Assembly: GCA_947095535.1 (NCBI GenBank)
Contig: OX352773.1
Location: 127,178,830 to 127,242,829 of the forward strand
Length of the DNA: 64,000 nt
DNA from: Poecilobothrus nobilitatus
Taxonomy: Eukaryota; Arthropoda; Insecta; Diptera; Dolichopodidae
Direction: 5' to 3'
Shown: positions 1 to 8,513 of the stretch, in pieces
Position numbering within the stretch: position 1 is the stretch's first letter
Layout of the letters: every line of letters begins with the position of its first letter
The notes under the pieces: model-generated
Told to the model about the DNA's origin: nothing
Seen by the model: the letters and a program-made list of their open reading frames with translations, nothing else
Databases searched by the model: none
Translations under genes and position numbers: made by a program

Positions 1-122
1 TTTATCTACCTGTAACTGTTGATCAGATAAGATCTATCACTATTAAATTACTCGATCAGAACGGAAATTTAATTAATTTTCAAGGAGAAGCAATAACACT
101 TAGATTGCATTTAAAAGTTTAA
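1..122 (+). pseudogene. C-terminal end of a penton-like gene, cut by the window edge
   Basis: This stretch matches the last ~40 codons of the three complete penton-like copies downstream and ends at the equivalent TAA (120-122). It shows that at least one more array unit lies left of the window. It carries the GCA (Ala) codon near the C-terminus seen in the second and third complete copies, where the first complete copy has ACA (Thr). Whether the copy is intact cannot be judged because its start is outside the window. Confidence 0.9.
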
Positions 123-167
123 AATGTTAGTGTTTAATCAAAATTAGGATTCTTATATATATTCTCA

Positions 168-464
168 ATGTCGATTTTCGCATTGCAATATATTAAAGTC
201 AGCAGGAGAAGAAGGAACACAACACTGGAAATCAAGAAAAAAATTAATTGTCGAAAATCAGCAATATCTAAAATTACTTGGATACCAATTAAAATGAACC
301 TTTTTGGTGAACCTGTTTTAGATGAAACTATAATTAGTGCTCACTGGCATACATATTATCCATTCAACATAACCAATACAAACACCAATAGTAATATAAG
401 AATAGTAATACAAAATCAGAATTTAAATATATTACCTTCAACAAGTTTTATTTATTTCAATTAA
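168..464 (+). CDS. Truncated major capsid N-terminus, array copy 1 (98 aa)
   Basis: The ORF begins with MSIFALQ and reproduces the first ~95 residues of the major capsid-like protein at 3258, then switches to a short novel tail (FIYFN) and stops five bases before the next penton start. The N-terminus is rich in basic residues (SRRRRN). The truncation comes from the duplication junction, not from a point mutation. It keeps the same 45-bp upstream spacer as the full gene. If expressed it would be only the start of a jelly-roll protein and may have no function. This copy has Tyr at residue 8 where the other copies have His. Confidence 0.7.
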   Translation: MSIFALQYIKVSRRRRNTTLEIKKKINCRKSAISKITWIPIKMNLFGEPVLDETIISAHWHTYYPFNITNTNTNSNIRIVIQNQNLNILPSTSFIYFN

Positions 465-468
465 AAAT

Positions 469-1152
469 ATGTCAATAACATTTACTTTAAACGGAAACTC
501 TTCTATATTGACAATTAATTATTTTCCTCCTATAGACCTAAAGGGGAAAGAATATACGTGCGGTTTAGTAGATTCTCAAGCCTATAATTCAATACCCAAT
601 ATAGATGAGAAAAATAATAAATTTATTATTGATGATAAACCTATTATAATTCCAATAGGTTCATATGAAATTGAAGATATTGAAACAATTCTCAGAAAAA
701 CGTTAAATATAACTAAAACAGATAAGGAAAAATTAATTTTAAGAGCAAATAATAATACATTAAAGTGCGAAATTTTTGCTGATAAAGAAATTGATTTTTC
801 AAGAGAAGAAACTATTGGAGGATTATTAGGCTTCAGTAAAAAGAAATTATCAGCTAATAAATGGCATACTTCAGATTTTTTTGTTGATTTTAACAAAATA
901 AATATAGTAAGAATAGAATGTAATATTATCTCCGGAACGTATATAAATGCAGAGGAAGCATGCATTTTACATGAATTTTCTATTAGTGTTAGTCCTGGCT
1001 ATAAAATAATTGAAGTTCCTAAAAGTGTAATTTATCTACCTGTAACTGTTGATCAGATAAGATCTATCACTATTAAATTACTAGATCAGAACGGAAATTT
1101 AATTAATTTTCAAGGAGAAACAATAACACTTAGATTGCATTTAAAAGTTTAA
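469..1152 (+). CDS. Penton-like minor capsid protein, array copy 1
   Basis: A complete 227-aa ORF beginning MSITFTLNG and ending RLHLKV. By eye it matches the insect and cnidarian family of Polinton/adintovirus-type minor capsid (penton, single jelly-roll) proteins. Shared features are the SYNSIPN-type motif early on (here AYNSIPN), RANNNTLK in the middle, the GGLLGF motif, a PGYKI-EVP stretch and the C-terminal ITLRLHLK. The length of ~230 aa fits that family. In a virion such a protein would sit at the capsid vertices. It lies directly behind a truncated major capsid ORF and upstream of the next one, so penton-then-major-capsid is the ancestral order. The frame is fully open. The penton role is family inference. 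Confidence 0.75.
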   Translation: MSITFTLNGNSSILTINYFPPIDLKGKEYTCGLVDSQAYNSIPNIDEKNNKFIIDDKPIIIPIGSYEIEDIETILRKTLNITKTDKEKLILRANNNTLKCEIFADKEIDFSREETIGGLLGFSKKKLSANKWHTSDFFVDFNKINIVRIECNIISGTYINAEEACILHEFSISVSPGYKIIEVPKSVIYLPVTVDQIRSITIKLLDQNGNLINFQGETITLRLHLKV

Positions 1153-1197
1153 AATGTTAGTGTTTAATCAAAATTAGGATTCTTATATATATTCTCA

Positions 1198-1494
1198 ATG
1201 TCGATCTTCGCATTGCAACATATTAAAGTCAGCAGGAGAAGAAGGAACACAACACTAGAAATCAAGAAAAAAATTAATTGTCGAAAATCAGCAATATCTA
1301 AAATTACTTGGATACCAATTAAAATGAACCTTTTTGGTGAACCTGTTTTAGATGAAACTATAATTAGTGCTCACTGGCATACATATTATCCATTCAACAT
1401 AACCAAAACAAACACCAATAGTAATATAAGAATAGTAATACAAAATCAGAATTTAAATATATTACCTTCAACAAGTTTTATTTATTTCAATTAA
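1198..1494 (+). CDS. Truncated major capsid N-terminus, array copy 2 (98 aa)
   Basis: The second copy of the 98-codon truncated major-capsid start has the same FIYFN junction tail as copy 1. It shares His at residue 8 with the later copies and has a private Asn-to-Lys change in the NTNTNSN stretch (here KTNTNSN). It is preceded by the common spacer with TATATATATTC just before the ATG. The junction being identical in every unit shows that the units were multiplied after the junction formed. Confidence 0.7.
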   Translation: MSIFALQHIKVSRRRRNTTLEIKKKINCRKSAISKITWIPIKMNLFGEPVLDETIISAHWHTYYPFNITKTNTNSNIRIVIQNQNLNILPSTSFIYFN

Positions 1495-1498
1495 AAAT

Positions 1499-2182
1499 AT
1501 GTCAATAACATTTACTTTAAACGGAAACTCTTCTATATTGACAACTAATTATTTTCCTCCTATAGACCTAAAGGGGAAAGAATATACGTGCGGTTTAGTA
1601 GATTCTCAAGCCTATAATTCAATACCCAATATAGATGAGAAAAATAATAAATTTATTATTGATGATAAACCTATTATAATTCCAATAGGTTCATATGAAA
1701 TTGAAGATATTGAAACAATTCTCAGAAAAACGTTAAATATAACTAAAACAGATAAGGAAAAATTAATTTTAAGAGCAAATAATAATACATTAAAGTGCGA
1801 AATTTTTGCTGATAAAGAAATTGATTTTTCAAGAGAAGAAACTATTGGAGGATTATTAGGCTTCAGTAAAAAGAAATTATCAGCTAATAAATGGCATACT
1901 TCAGATTTTTTTGTTGATTTTAACAAAATAAATATAGTAAGAATAGAATGTAATATTATCTCCGGAACGTATATAAATGCAGAGGAAGCATGCATTTTAC
2001 ATGAATTTTCTATTAGTGTTAGTCCTGGCTATAAAATAATTGAAGTTCCTAAAAGTGTAATTTATCTACCTGTAACTGTTGATCAGATAAGATCTATCAC
2101 TATTAAATTACTCGATCAGAACGGAAATTTAATTAATTTTCAAGGAGAAGCAATAACACTTAGATTGCATTTAAAAGTTTAA
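1499..2182 (+). CDS. Penton-like minor capsid protein, array copy 2
   Basis: A complete 227-aa frame, nearly identical to copy 1. The differences visible in the protein are Ile to Thr near residue 16 and Thr to Ala near the C-terminus (GEAITLR). All the family motifs noted for copy 1 are kept (AYNSIPN, RANNNTLK, GGLLGF, RLHLKV). The upstream junction sequence supplies the same AAAAATATG start context. No stop or frameshift is present. Confidence 0.75.
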   Translation: MSITFTLNGNSSILTTNYFPPIDLKGKEYTCGLVDSQAYNSIPNIDEKNNKFIIDDKPIIIPIGSYEIEDIETILRKTLNITKTDKEKLILRANNNTLKCEIFADKEIDFSREETIGGLLGFSKKKLSANKWHTSDFFVDFNKINIVRIECNIISGTYINAEEACILHEFSISVSPGYKIIEVPKSVIYLPVTVDQIRSITIKLLDQNGNLINFQGEAITLRLHLKV

Positions 2183-2227
2183 AATGTTAGTGTTTAATCA
2201 AAATTAGGATTCTTATATATATTCTCA

Positions 2228-2524
2228 ATGTCGATCTTCGCATTGCAACATATTAAAGTCAGCAGGAGAAGAAGGAACACAACACTAGAAATCAAGAAAA
2301 AAATTAACTGTCGAAAATCAGCAATATCTAAAATTACTTGGATACCAATTAAAATGAACCTTTTTGGTGAACCTGTTTTTGATGAAACTATAATTAGTGC
2401 TCACTGGCATACATATTATCCATTCAACATAACCAATACAAACACCAATAGTAATATAAGAATAGTAATACAAAATCAGAATATAAATATATTACCTTCA
2501 ACAAGTTTTATTTATTTCAATTAA
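2228..2524 (+). CDS. Truncated major capsid N-terminus, array copy 3 (98 aa)
   Basis: The third copy of the truncated capsid start. It shares the Leu-to-Phe change (GEPVFDET) with the full-length gene at 3258, unlike copies 1 and 2, and has a private Leu-to-Ile change (QNINILP). That shared variant places it closest to the founder gene in the array. The same five-residue junction tail ends the ORF. Confidence 0.7.
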   Translation: MSIFALQHIKVSRRRRNTTLEIKKKINCRKSAISKITWIPIKMNLFGEPVFDETIISAHWHTYYPFNITNTNTNSNIRIVIQNQNINILPSTSFIYFN

Positions 2525-2528
2525 AAAT

Positions 2529-3212
2529 ATGTCAATAACATTTACTTTAAACGGAAACTCTTCTATATTGACAACTAATTATTTTCCTCCTATAGACCTA
2601 AAGGGGAAAGAATATACGTGCGGTTTAGTAGATTCTCAAGCCTATAATTCAATACCCAATATAGATGAGAAAAAAAATAAATTTATTATTGATGATAAAC
2701 CTATTATAATTCCAATAGGTTCTTATGAAATTGAAGATATTGAAACAATTCTCAGAAAAACGTTAAATATAACTAAAACAGATAAGGAAAAATTAATTTT
2801 AAGAGCAAATAATAATACATTAAAGTGCGAAATTTTTGCTGATAAAGAAATTGATTTTTCAAGAGAAGAAACTATTGGAGGATTATTAGGCTTCAGTAAA
2901 AAGAAATTATCAGCTAATAAATGGCATACTTCAGATTTTTTTGTTGATTTTAACAAAATAAATATAGTAAGAATAGAATGTAATATTATCTCCGGAGCGT
3001 ATATAAATGCAGAGGAAGCATGCATTTTACATGAATTTTCTATTAGTGTTAGTCCTGGCTATAAAATAATTGAAGTTCCTAAAAGTGTAATTTATCTACC
3101 TGTAACTGTTGATCAGATAAGATCTATCACTATTAAATTACTCGATGAGAACGGAAATTTAATTAATTTTCAAGGAGAAGCAATAACACTTAGATTGCAT
3201 TTAAAAGTTTAA
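2529..3212 (+). CDS. Penton-like minor capsid protein, array copy 3
   Basis: A complete 227-aa frame with a few substitutions relative to the other copies: Asn to Lys (EKKNKF), Thr to Ala (GAYINAEE) and Gln to Glu (LDENGN). All family motifs are intact. This copy lies immediately upstream of the near-full-length major capsid gene, so it is the best candidate for the original penton gene of the element. The spacer to the next ATG is 45 bp, typical of compact viral gene packing. Confidence 0.77.
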   Translation: MSITFTLNGNSSILTTNYFPPIDLKGKEYTCGLVDSQAYNSIPNIDEKKNKFIIDDKPIIIPIGSYEIEDIETILRKTLNITKTDKEKLILRANNNTLKCEIFADKEIDFSREETIGGLLGFSKKKLSANKWHTSDFFVDFNKINIVRIECNIISGAYINAEEACILHEFSISVSPGYKIIEVPKSVIYLPVTVDQIRSITIKLLDENGNLINFQGEAITLRLHLKV

Positions 3213-3257
3213 AATGTTAGTGTTTAATCAAAATTAGGATTCTTATATATATTCTCA
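3213..3257 (+). promoter_or_regulatory. Repeated 45-bp intergenic spacer upstream of each capsid start
   Basis: The same spacer occurs at 123-167, 1153-1197, 2183-2227 and here. It contains GTTTAATCAAAATTAGGATTC followed by a TA-rich box (TATATATATTC) ending a few bases before the ATG. Its position between every penton stop and capsid start makes it a candidate promoter or leader for the major capsid gene. This is inferred from position and TA content only. Confidence 0.3.
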
Positions 3258-4591
3258 ATGTCGATCTTCGCATTGCAACATATTAAAGTGAGCAGGAGAA
3301 GAAGGAACACAACACTAGAAATCAAGAAAAAAATTAACTGTCGAAAATCAGCAATATCTAAAATTACTTGGATACCAATTAAAATGAACCTTTTTGGTGA
3401 ACCTGTTTTTGATGAAACTATAATTAGTGCTCACTGGCATACATATTATCCATTCAACATAACCAATACAAACACCAATAGTAATATAAGAACAGTAATA
3501 CAAAATCAGAATTTAAATATATTACCTTCAACAAGTTTTATTTATATAGAAGGATATCTATCAAATCACGATAGAACGACTCTTAAAAATACTAAGCTAG
3601 TTAATAATGCTGCACCATTTCTATTTGAGAGAATTGCTTATACGCTTAATGGTAAGGAAATTGATCATAATAATAAGGTTGGTATAACTTCAACGCTAAA
3701 AAATTATATTTCACTTAATGAAAACGAAAGCAGTGCTTTATTCAATGGGAGTTGGTCCCCAAAAACATCAATTCAGTTGGAAGAGCATTATTTCAGTTTT
3801 TACGTTCCTTTAAAGAGATTATTAAGATTTGCGGAAGATTATAAAAACTATATTCCTGAGGCACAACATGAATTGATATTAACACGCGCTGGAAGCAACA
3901 ACAATTCATTAATATGTTCAAATGCTACTGAGAAGCCGGATATTACTATTACAAAACTAGGCTGGAGAGTTCAACATGTTAATTTGATGGATGCACCAAA
4001 AGACCAATTTTATAAAAGTATTGGTAATGGTTCTGTTATGAAAATGAGTTTTAGAAGTTGGGACTTAAACGAAAATCCATCATTACCGCCATCAAATCAC
4101 TTCATTTGGAATGTTAAATCATCTTCACAATTAGAAAAACCTCGTTTTATTATTTTCGCTCTACAAACTGATCAACAAAATATCGAAGAAGATCTTTCAA
4201 AAGACCCTTCAATATTTAATCATTGTGATGTTTCTAATTTAAAAGTATATTTAAATTCTCAAGTATATCCGTATGAAGATATGAATTTAGATTTTCAAAA
4301 AATCGTTATGATTTAGCATATGAAGCATACTCGAATTTTCGAAGTACTTACTACAATCATCAAACATCAGAATCTTTAGTTTCATGGGGTAATTTTAAAG
4401 ATTCATCTCCAATTTTTATAATTGACACCAGCTACCAAAATGAAGATCCTAAAATGGGTCCAGTTGATATAAAAATTGAGCTGAAAACTATCAAAAGAAT
4501 TCCAGAAAAAACTACCGCTTACTGTCTTATTATTCATGATCGCTTAGTAGAGTTTAAACCGTTAACAGCTGAAGTAAATACAATTATTTAA
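3258..4591 (+). pseudogene. Polinton-type major capsid (double jelly-roll-like) gene with one frameshift
   Basis: The open frame from 3258 runs 352 codons to TAG at 4314-4316. The matching continuation lies in another frame and stays open to TAA at 4589-4591, adding about 90 codons. The break is consistent with loss of a single A in the A-run near 4296. By eye the protein matches the insect/hydra Polinton major-capsid-like family, with blocks such as HYFSFYVPLKRLL, ELILTRA, MSFRSWDL, QLEKPRFIIFALQT and, after the break, TAYCLIIHDRLVEF. Total length near 440 codons fits the family. It is the only non-truncated capsid copy here. The protein would form the capsid shell. The assignment is family-based and the fold was not computed. 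Confidence 0.75.
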
Positions 4592-4727
4592 ATTTCTAAA
4601 TAAAAATAAATGAAATGATTTAAATTTATAAAATATAGAACTTGTATACAAATAAGGTAACATTAATAAACTCAAAATCTTGCGTTTATGATTGAATTAC
4701 TCTTTTTACTCTTCTGAAACATAAAAA

Positions 4728-5196
4728 ATGGAATATGTAGTAATCGATATACAAGGTTTTTGAGATAATAATAAAAAATTCATTTTAAAAGAAATCGGTA
4801 TTATTTCATCAAATGATGAAATTTAACATTTTATAATAAAACCACCTTATGGTTACCATTATTTAGATACAAAAAGAAAATATGCAAACAAATGGCTCAC
4901 TAAAAATCATCACGGCTTACAATGGTCGGATGGTAAAACACATTTTTGTGATGTCATCAATTTTATAAAAATTTTTATATCTAATCAAACAAAAGTTTAT
5001 GTTAAAGGAGAAGAAAAACAATCTTGGATTATTAACCTATTGAAAAAAAATAATGTTTTGGATTTGAATAATCGTGATTCTACATGTTTAAAAATATTGA
5101 AGAATCAACAAATTCATTGTTCTAAAAGATGTTCTTTTAACCATATTGGTGTGTGTGTGCTTTGGAAAATATTTACTTGTTCAAATTGCTGATTTA
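4728..5196 (+). pseudogene. Polinton accessory ORF, degraded (unknown function)
   Basis: A frame starting MEYVVIDIQGF contains TGA at 4761 and TAA at 4824. It then stays open through KPPYGYHYL, KYANKWLTKN and HHGLQWSDG and shifts frame in the GTGTGTGTGC run near 5150-5160. I recognise the IDIQGF start and the KPPY...WL..N.HGL.W.DG block from uncharacterised insect Polinton-associated proteins; their function is not known to me. The early DIQ/acidic start could suggest an exonuclease-like fold, but that is speculation. It follows the capsid genes in the same orientation. Confidence 0.5.
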
Positions 5197-5293
5197 GGTA
5201 ATTCAAAAGTATTTAAGAAGAGAAATTATTTAAAACATATTCATTTCACTATTGGCTATCGATAGTTTTAATTAAATAATTTAAAAAATTAAT

Positions 5294-5455
5294 ATGGATA
5301 AAATACAAAAGGTCTTCAATAAAAATCAGTCTTCAAAGGATTATGAAAGATTAAAGGATACTTCAACGGAATCTACTAAGAAATGGGGGGAAGAAATGAG
5401 AAGTCAATATCATAAAAAGAAAATTAGTGAGCAGTATCAAAAACAACCTAAATAG
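5294..5455 (+). CDS. Small charged ORF (53 aa), unknown
   Basis: ATG at 5294 and TAG at 5453. The product is rich in Lys, Glu, Gln and Ser, starts MDKIQKVFNKNQ and has no Cys and only one Trp. It lies in the same orientation as, and just after, the degraded accessory ORF, where compact Polinton gene clusters often have small genes. No family is recognised. The frame is short enough to be chance, although base composition and position favour a real remnant. Confidence 0.35.
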   Translation: MDKIQKVFNKNQSSKDYERLKDTSTESTKKWGEEMRSQYHKKKISEQYQKQPK

Positions 5456-5573
5456 CTGAAATAAAATAAATAAAAATATAAAATTGTTAAAAATAAAAAA
5501 CTAAATTAAAATTAAATGTTTATCTTTTATTTATTTAAAAAATTTAACATATGTGTATATATATATTATATAT

Positions 5574-5932
5574 TTATTCCAATTCTATAGAGGAATCATC
5601 ATCTTCATCATAGAATTCTTCAATTTCTGCTCTACTGAATTTAATTTTATGTGTTGAACCACATTCACCTTCATTTATAACCATTATCCAATCAATTTAC
5701 CACGTAAATTTCCATTATCCAATCTCCTCATTTGCTTTTCTGTTAACTTGTTATATCTTATAGGTAGGAATATTTTAAACTTTTTAGTCGTTAAAATTAT
5801 TCTTTCCCCATATTTAGTAGGAATATTCAAGTTAATAATTTTAAAACTTTTATTTTGTTTCATATCAGAAACATTTATAGTTTTAATGATAGAATTAAAT
5901 TTATTATTTATGTCATCAATAAATGTATCCAT
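5574..5932 (-). pseudogene. Polinton accessory ORF on the minus strand, split in two overlapping frames
   Basis: The first frame (5684-5932, 82 aa) starts MDTFIDDINNKF and includes KYGERIILTTKKFKIFLPIRYNKLT. A second frame (5574-5684, 36 aa) starts at an ATG overlapping the first stop (TAATG) and ends in an acidic tail (EEFYDEDDDSS). The K-G-..-FLP-RY pattern recalls a family of small insect Polinton-associated proteins that I would describe as OB-fold-like; this is a weak recognition. The second part reads as a natural C-terminal continuation, so a one-base frameshift is likely, although two translationally coupled ORFs are possible. It converges on the capsid cluster. Confidence 0.45.
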
Positions 5933-6572
5933 TTTTTATTTTTTTAAATTTTTTAAATTTTAAATTTAAATTTAAAAGTCTAGTTCGGTTGGCTGTTCAA
6001 TTAAAACTAAATAAAGAATTAAGTTATATTATTTTAATTAGAATAACTGAATTTAAATAGAAGGATGTATGTGGTTTTATAGTATGCTAATATTTTAATG
6101 AAAATTTAAAGCAATTGCTAGAATTGTGAATTCAATGCAAAAAATATATACATATTTTGAATTTGTTTATGAAGATTATAAAATTTAAATTAACTAGAAA
6201 GTTTTTTTTCATACCACTATTGTTTGCAAGTTTATGTTGAAACCTAAATTTATTATAGAATGTTTGCGATTTAACAATTTTTATCAATAATTATGTTTAG
6301 AGTTATATATAAATATAAATATATATTATGCTTACAGTTATATATAATTGAAAATTTCTCAAAGGCTAATTATTGTAAAGTATTTTAATATTTGAAATCC
6401 TTATCCAAAACTTTTTAATTTAAATTGTTTTATCATAGCTACTAATTTATTCTGAGCATGCTTCAGTTAGAAAGTATCAATTGTGTTTGATAGTCTTATA
6501 TTTTAAATTTTTATTTATTTTTTTTCAAAAAATGCCAAGCAATATTGAAATTATGAAAATGGGACATTCATG
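5933..6572. other. AT-rich stretch without recognisable gene
   Basis: Contains runs of TTTAAATTTAAA (5944-5976) and many TATA-like strings but no open frame with family resemblance. It separates the minus-strand accessory ORF from the PolB N-terminal remnant and may be decayed Polinton sequence. Confidence 0.5.
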
Positions 6573-6836
6573 TTATGGATTTCCTTGCAACTTTTCATCA
6601 CTTACAACCCTCATTTTGGTATTAAAGGATTTGATTGAAAGAAGTATATTATCTTCATCTCCATCACTAGTTTTTTCAGGTTTTCCTACTTTCATATATT
6701 CAGCAAACAACTCCATATTAAATTTATACGCACGATGTTTTGTTATCATATTTTTTAATAATTCTATTATTTTATCTTTAAAATTATGTAGAAACTCTTC
6801 TGGTAGTATTATGCTGAATATATGCTGAATTTTTCT
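6573..6836 (-). pseudogene. N-terminal fragment of a Polinton/adintovirus-type DNA polymerase B ORF
   Basis: Read on the minus strand, an 88-codon frame without an ATG stays open to TAA at 6573-6575. It contains KFNMELFAEYMK and SIKSFNTKM. Those blocks match the region upstream of the exonuclease domain in insect Polinton-type PolB proteins, where an F-N-ELFG.Y block precedes EIKSFNTK. The frame continues upstream toward 6945 and is then cut by a DINE-like insertion. It is of the same PolB type as the relic at 28.5-30.2 kb rather than the one at 38-40.6 kb. The plus-strand ORF over the same bases is its shadow. Confidence 0.5.
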
Positions 6837-6948
6837 TATGTAAAAAAGTTCTAAAATGGTAGATCCAATTTTTTAAACAGACTTCAATTTTACAGTCTAG
6901 ACAAAATTTTGTTGATCTATTTTCCGCTGAACGTTTCATTTCTATTTT

Positions 6949-8513
6949 TATACCCGTACGATAGGATCGGGTATAATAAAATTACTCCTCCGTTTGTAAC
7001 ACCTCGAAATAAGCGAGCTAGATATACCTTCAAAGGTATGGATCGGATCAGAAAAAAATTCTAAGACTTTTGAGCCATGTCCGTCCGTCCGTCCGTCCGT
7101 CCGTCAGCACGCTAACTAAAAAAGCTAGAATCTTGAAATTTACACAAAATATTCTGGGAGTAATTTGTAGGTTCCCTATTTTTTTTGGTTGAGTTTGGAC
7201 CAAAACTTAGGGTAGCTCTCGAACACCTAACTTTTAGATCCCGACATTTTTTTTGAAATAGAGCTATGAAATTTTAACTGCTGATAGACCTCACAAAAAT
7301 ATTAATTTTATTTTTAATAACTTTTTTTTCTAGCCCCACCCGTTACGGAGCTACAGCTCCCCAAAAGTTCAAAAAAGCTCTATATTTAAATTGTTATAGT
7401 ACAAGTTATATAAGGTATATCTTCATTTTGAAAACGCCACACGATTACTACTTTCATTAGCTTTAAAATTATATATACAATAAATATATATTTGTGGCAT
7501 ACGGTGTCTTAATTTACCGTTATGCGAAACTAAAATTTTGCAAAATCCTTTAACCCTTCTATCTTCTAAACGGTTAAAGTTGGAAACTTGAAATTTTGAC
7601 AAAAGTTAGATCTTTGAAAATTAGTATGAGTCATTTCAGAAATTTTTTTTGTATCACTCCCCGTTTAGGAGCTGTAAGGGGTCAAAAACTGAAAATTTCT
7701 TATTTTTAAATACCTGTAACTTGAACACCTGTTAAAATTTTTTTGAAGTAATACACAAAAATTAAAGCTTTAACATTATACTCTTATTTCTGTTAACAAC
7801 TTTTTTTAATAATATAGGGTTACTTTATAATTGACGAAAGTGTTACTTGGTTTTTTCAAATTTTCTAACAAATTTCTTTAACGAATTTTTTTCATTTTGT
7901 TTTACTCGATAATTTGAAATTGTTGAGGATACAATGCGTAGCACAAAAAAATGTAAAGAAATAAACAACATAACGGTTGCTTGAAGAATTTTTATTTATA
8001 TGATATTGTTATACATACATACTTATATAATATCATGTTTATTTACATATCGTATATGTCACTAATGAATGAATGATAAGAGTATAGATGTATATTATAT
8101 AGCGCCGTATTTACATACATATATGTATTTTATTGTACTTATAAGAAATTATTCTGTCAATGGAATATTTAAAATAATATAATATAATATTTAAAATTAT
8201 ATTTACTATTTTGTACTAAGTAAATTTAATATACATTTACCGCTTAGTATTAAATGGTACTATAGAATATTTGAAAAAGTTTTGGATTGATAACCGTTAT
8301 GTGGAAGGTTAAAATCTGCTTTTGAAGAATGTATAAACATATAGTTTGAATATATGTACAACCCATAGTTCTAGAAATTATAAAATTCACCCAAATTATT
8401 TTAAAATACTAAAATATTAAAAAAATAATATTGTAGGCAGAGTGGCTGTGAACATACTAACGGTTCGTACGGGTATCTAAGAGTTGACAAAGGCAACTGT
8501 ATTCTTCCTCGTT
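6949..8513 (+). mobile_element. DINE-1/Helentron-like repeat, family A, copy 1
   Basis: This 1.56-kb non-coding repeat has two further copies in the window (25415-26979 plus strand, 40910-42416 minus strand). It starts TATACCCGTACGATAGGATC, has a (GTCC)n tract at 7080-7103, and ends with TACGGGTATCTAAGAGTTGAC and CTTCCTCGTT. The start and end carry complementary TACCCGTACG/CGTACGGGTA subterminal repeats. The layout (subterminal inverted repeats, GTCY microsatellite, T-rich end) is that of dipteran DINE-1 elements. It interrupts the PolB remnant on its left. No ORF of note. Confidence 0.6.

Larger units (their letters stand above)
1..3545 (+). repeat. Tandem array of 1,030-bp capsid-gene units
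   Basis: Unit starts at 168, 1198, 2228 and 3258 are exactly 1,030 bp apart. Each full unit holds the first ~95 codons of a major-capsid-like gene, a short junction, a complete 227-codon penton-like gene and a 45-bp spacer. The window opens inside the penton gene of an earlier unit, so the array continues to the left. The last member does not jump back to penton but runs on into the full major capsid gene; identity with the other units stops at about 3545. By eye the units differ at only a handful of positions. The likely origin is tandem duplication that joined an early capsid codon to the sequence just upstream of the penton start. Confidence 0.95.

Noticed and set aside
582..3025. Antisense ORFs of 100-127 codons repeated across the capsid array
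   Set aside because: They lie wholly opposite the penton-like genes, repeat with the array, and show no family resemblance; they are shadows.
6481..6828. A 115-codon plus-strand ORF
   Set aside because: The opposite strand carries recognisable polymerase N-terminal blocks, so the plus-strand reading is a shadow.
7080..7103. (GTCC)n tract considered as a CRISPR-like or regulatory array
   Set aside because: It is a simple microsatellite at a fixed place inside a dispersed repeat present three times, with no spacers.
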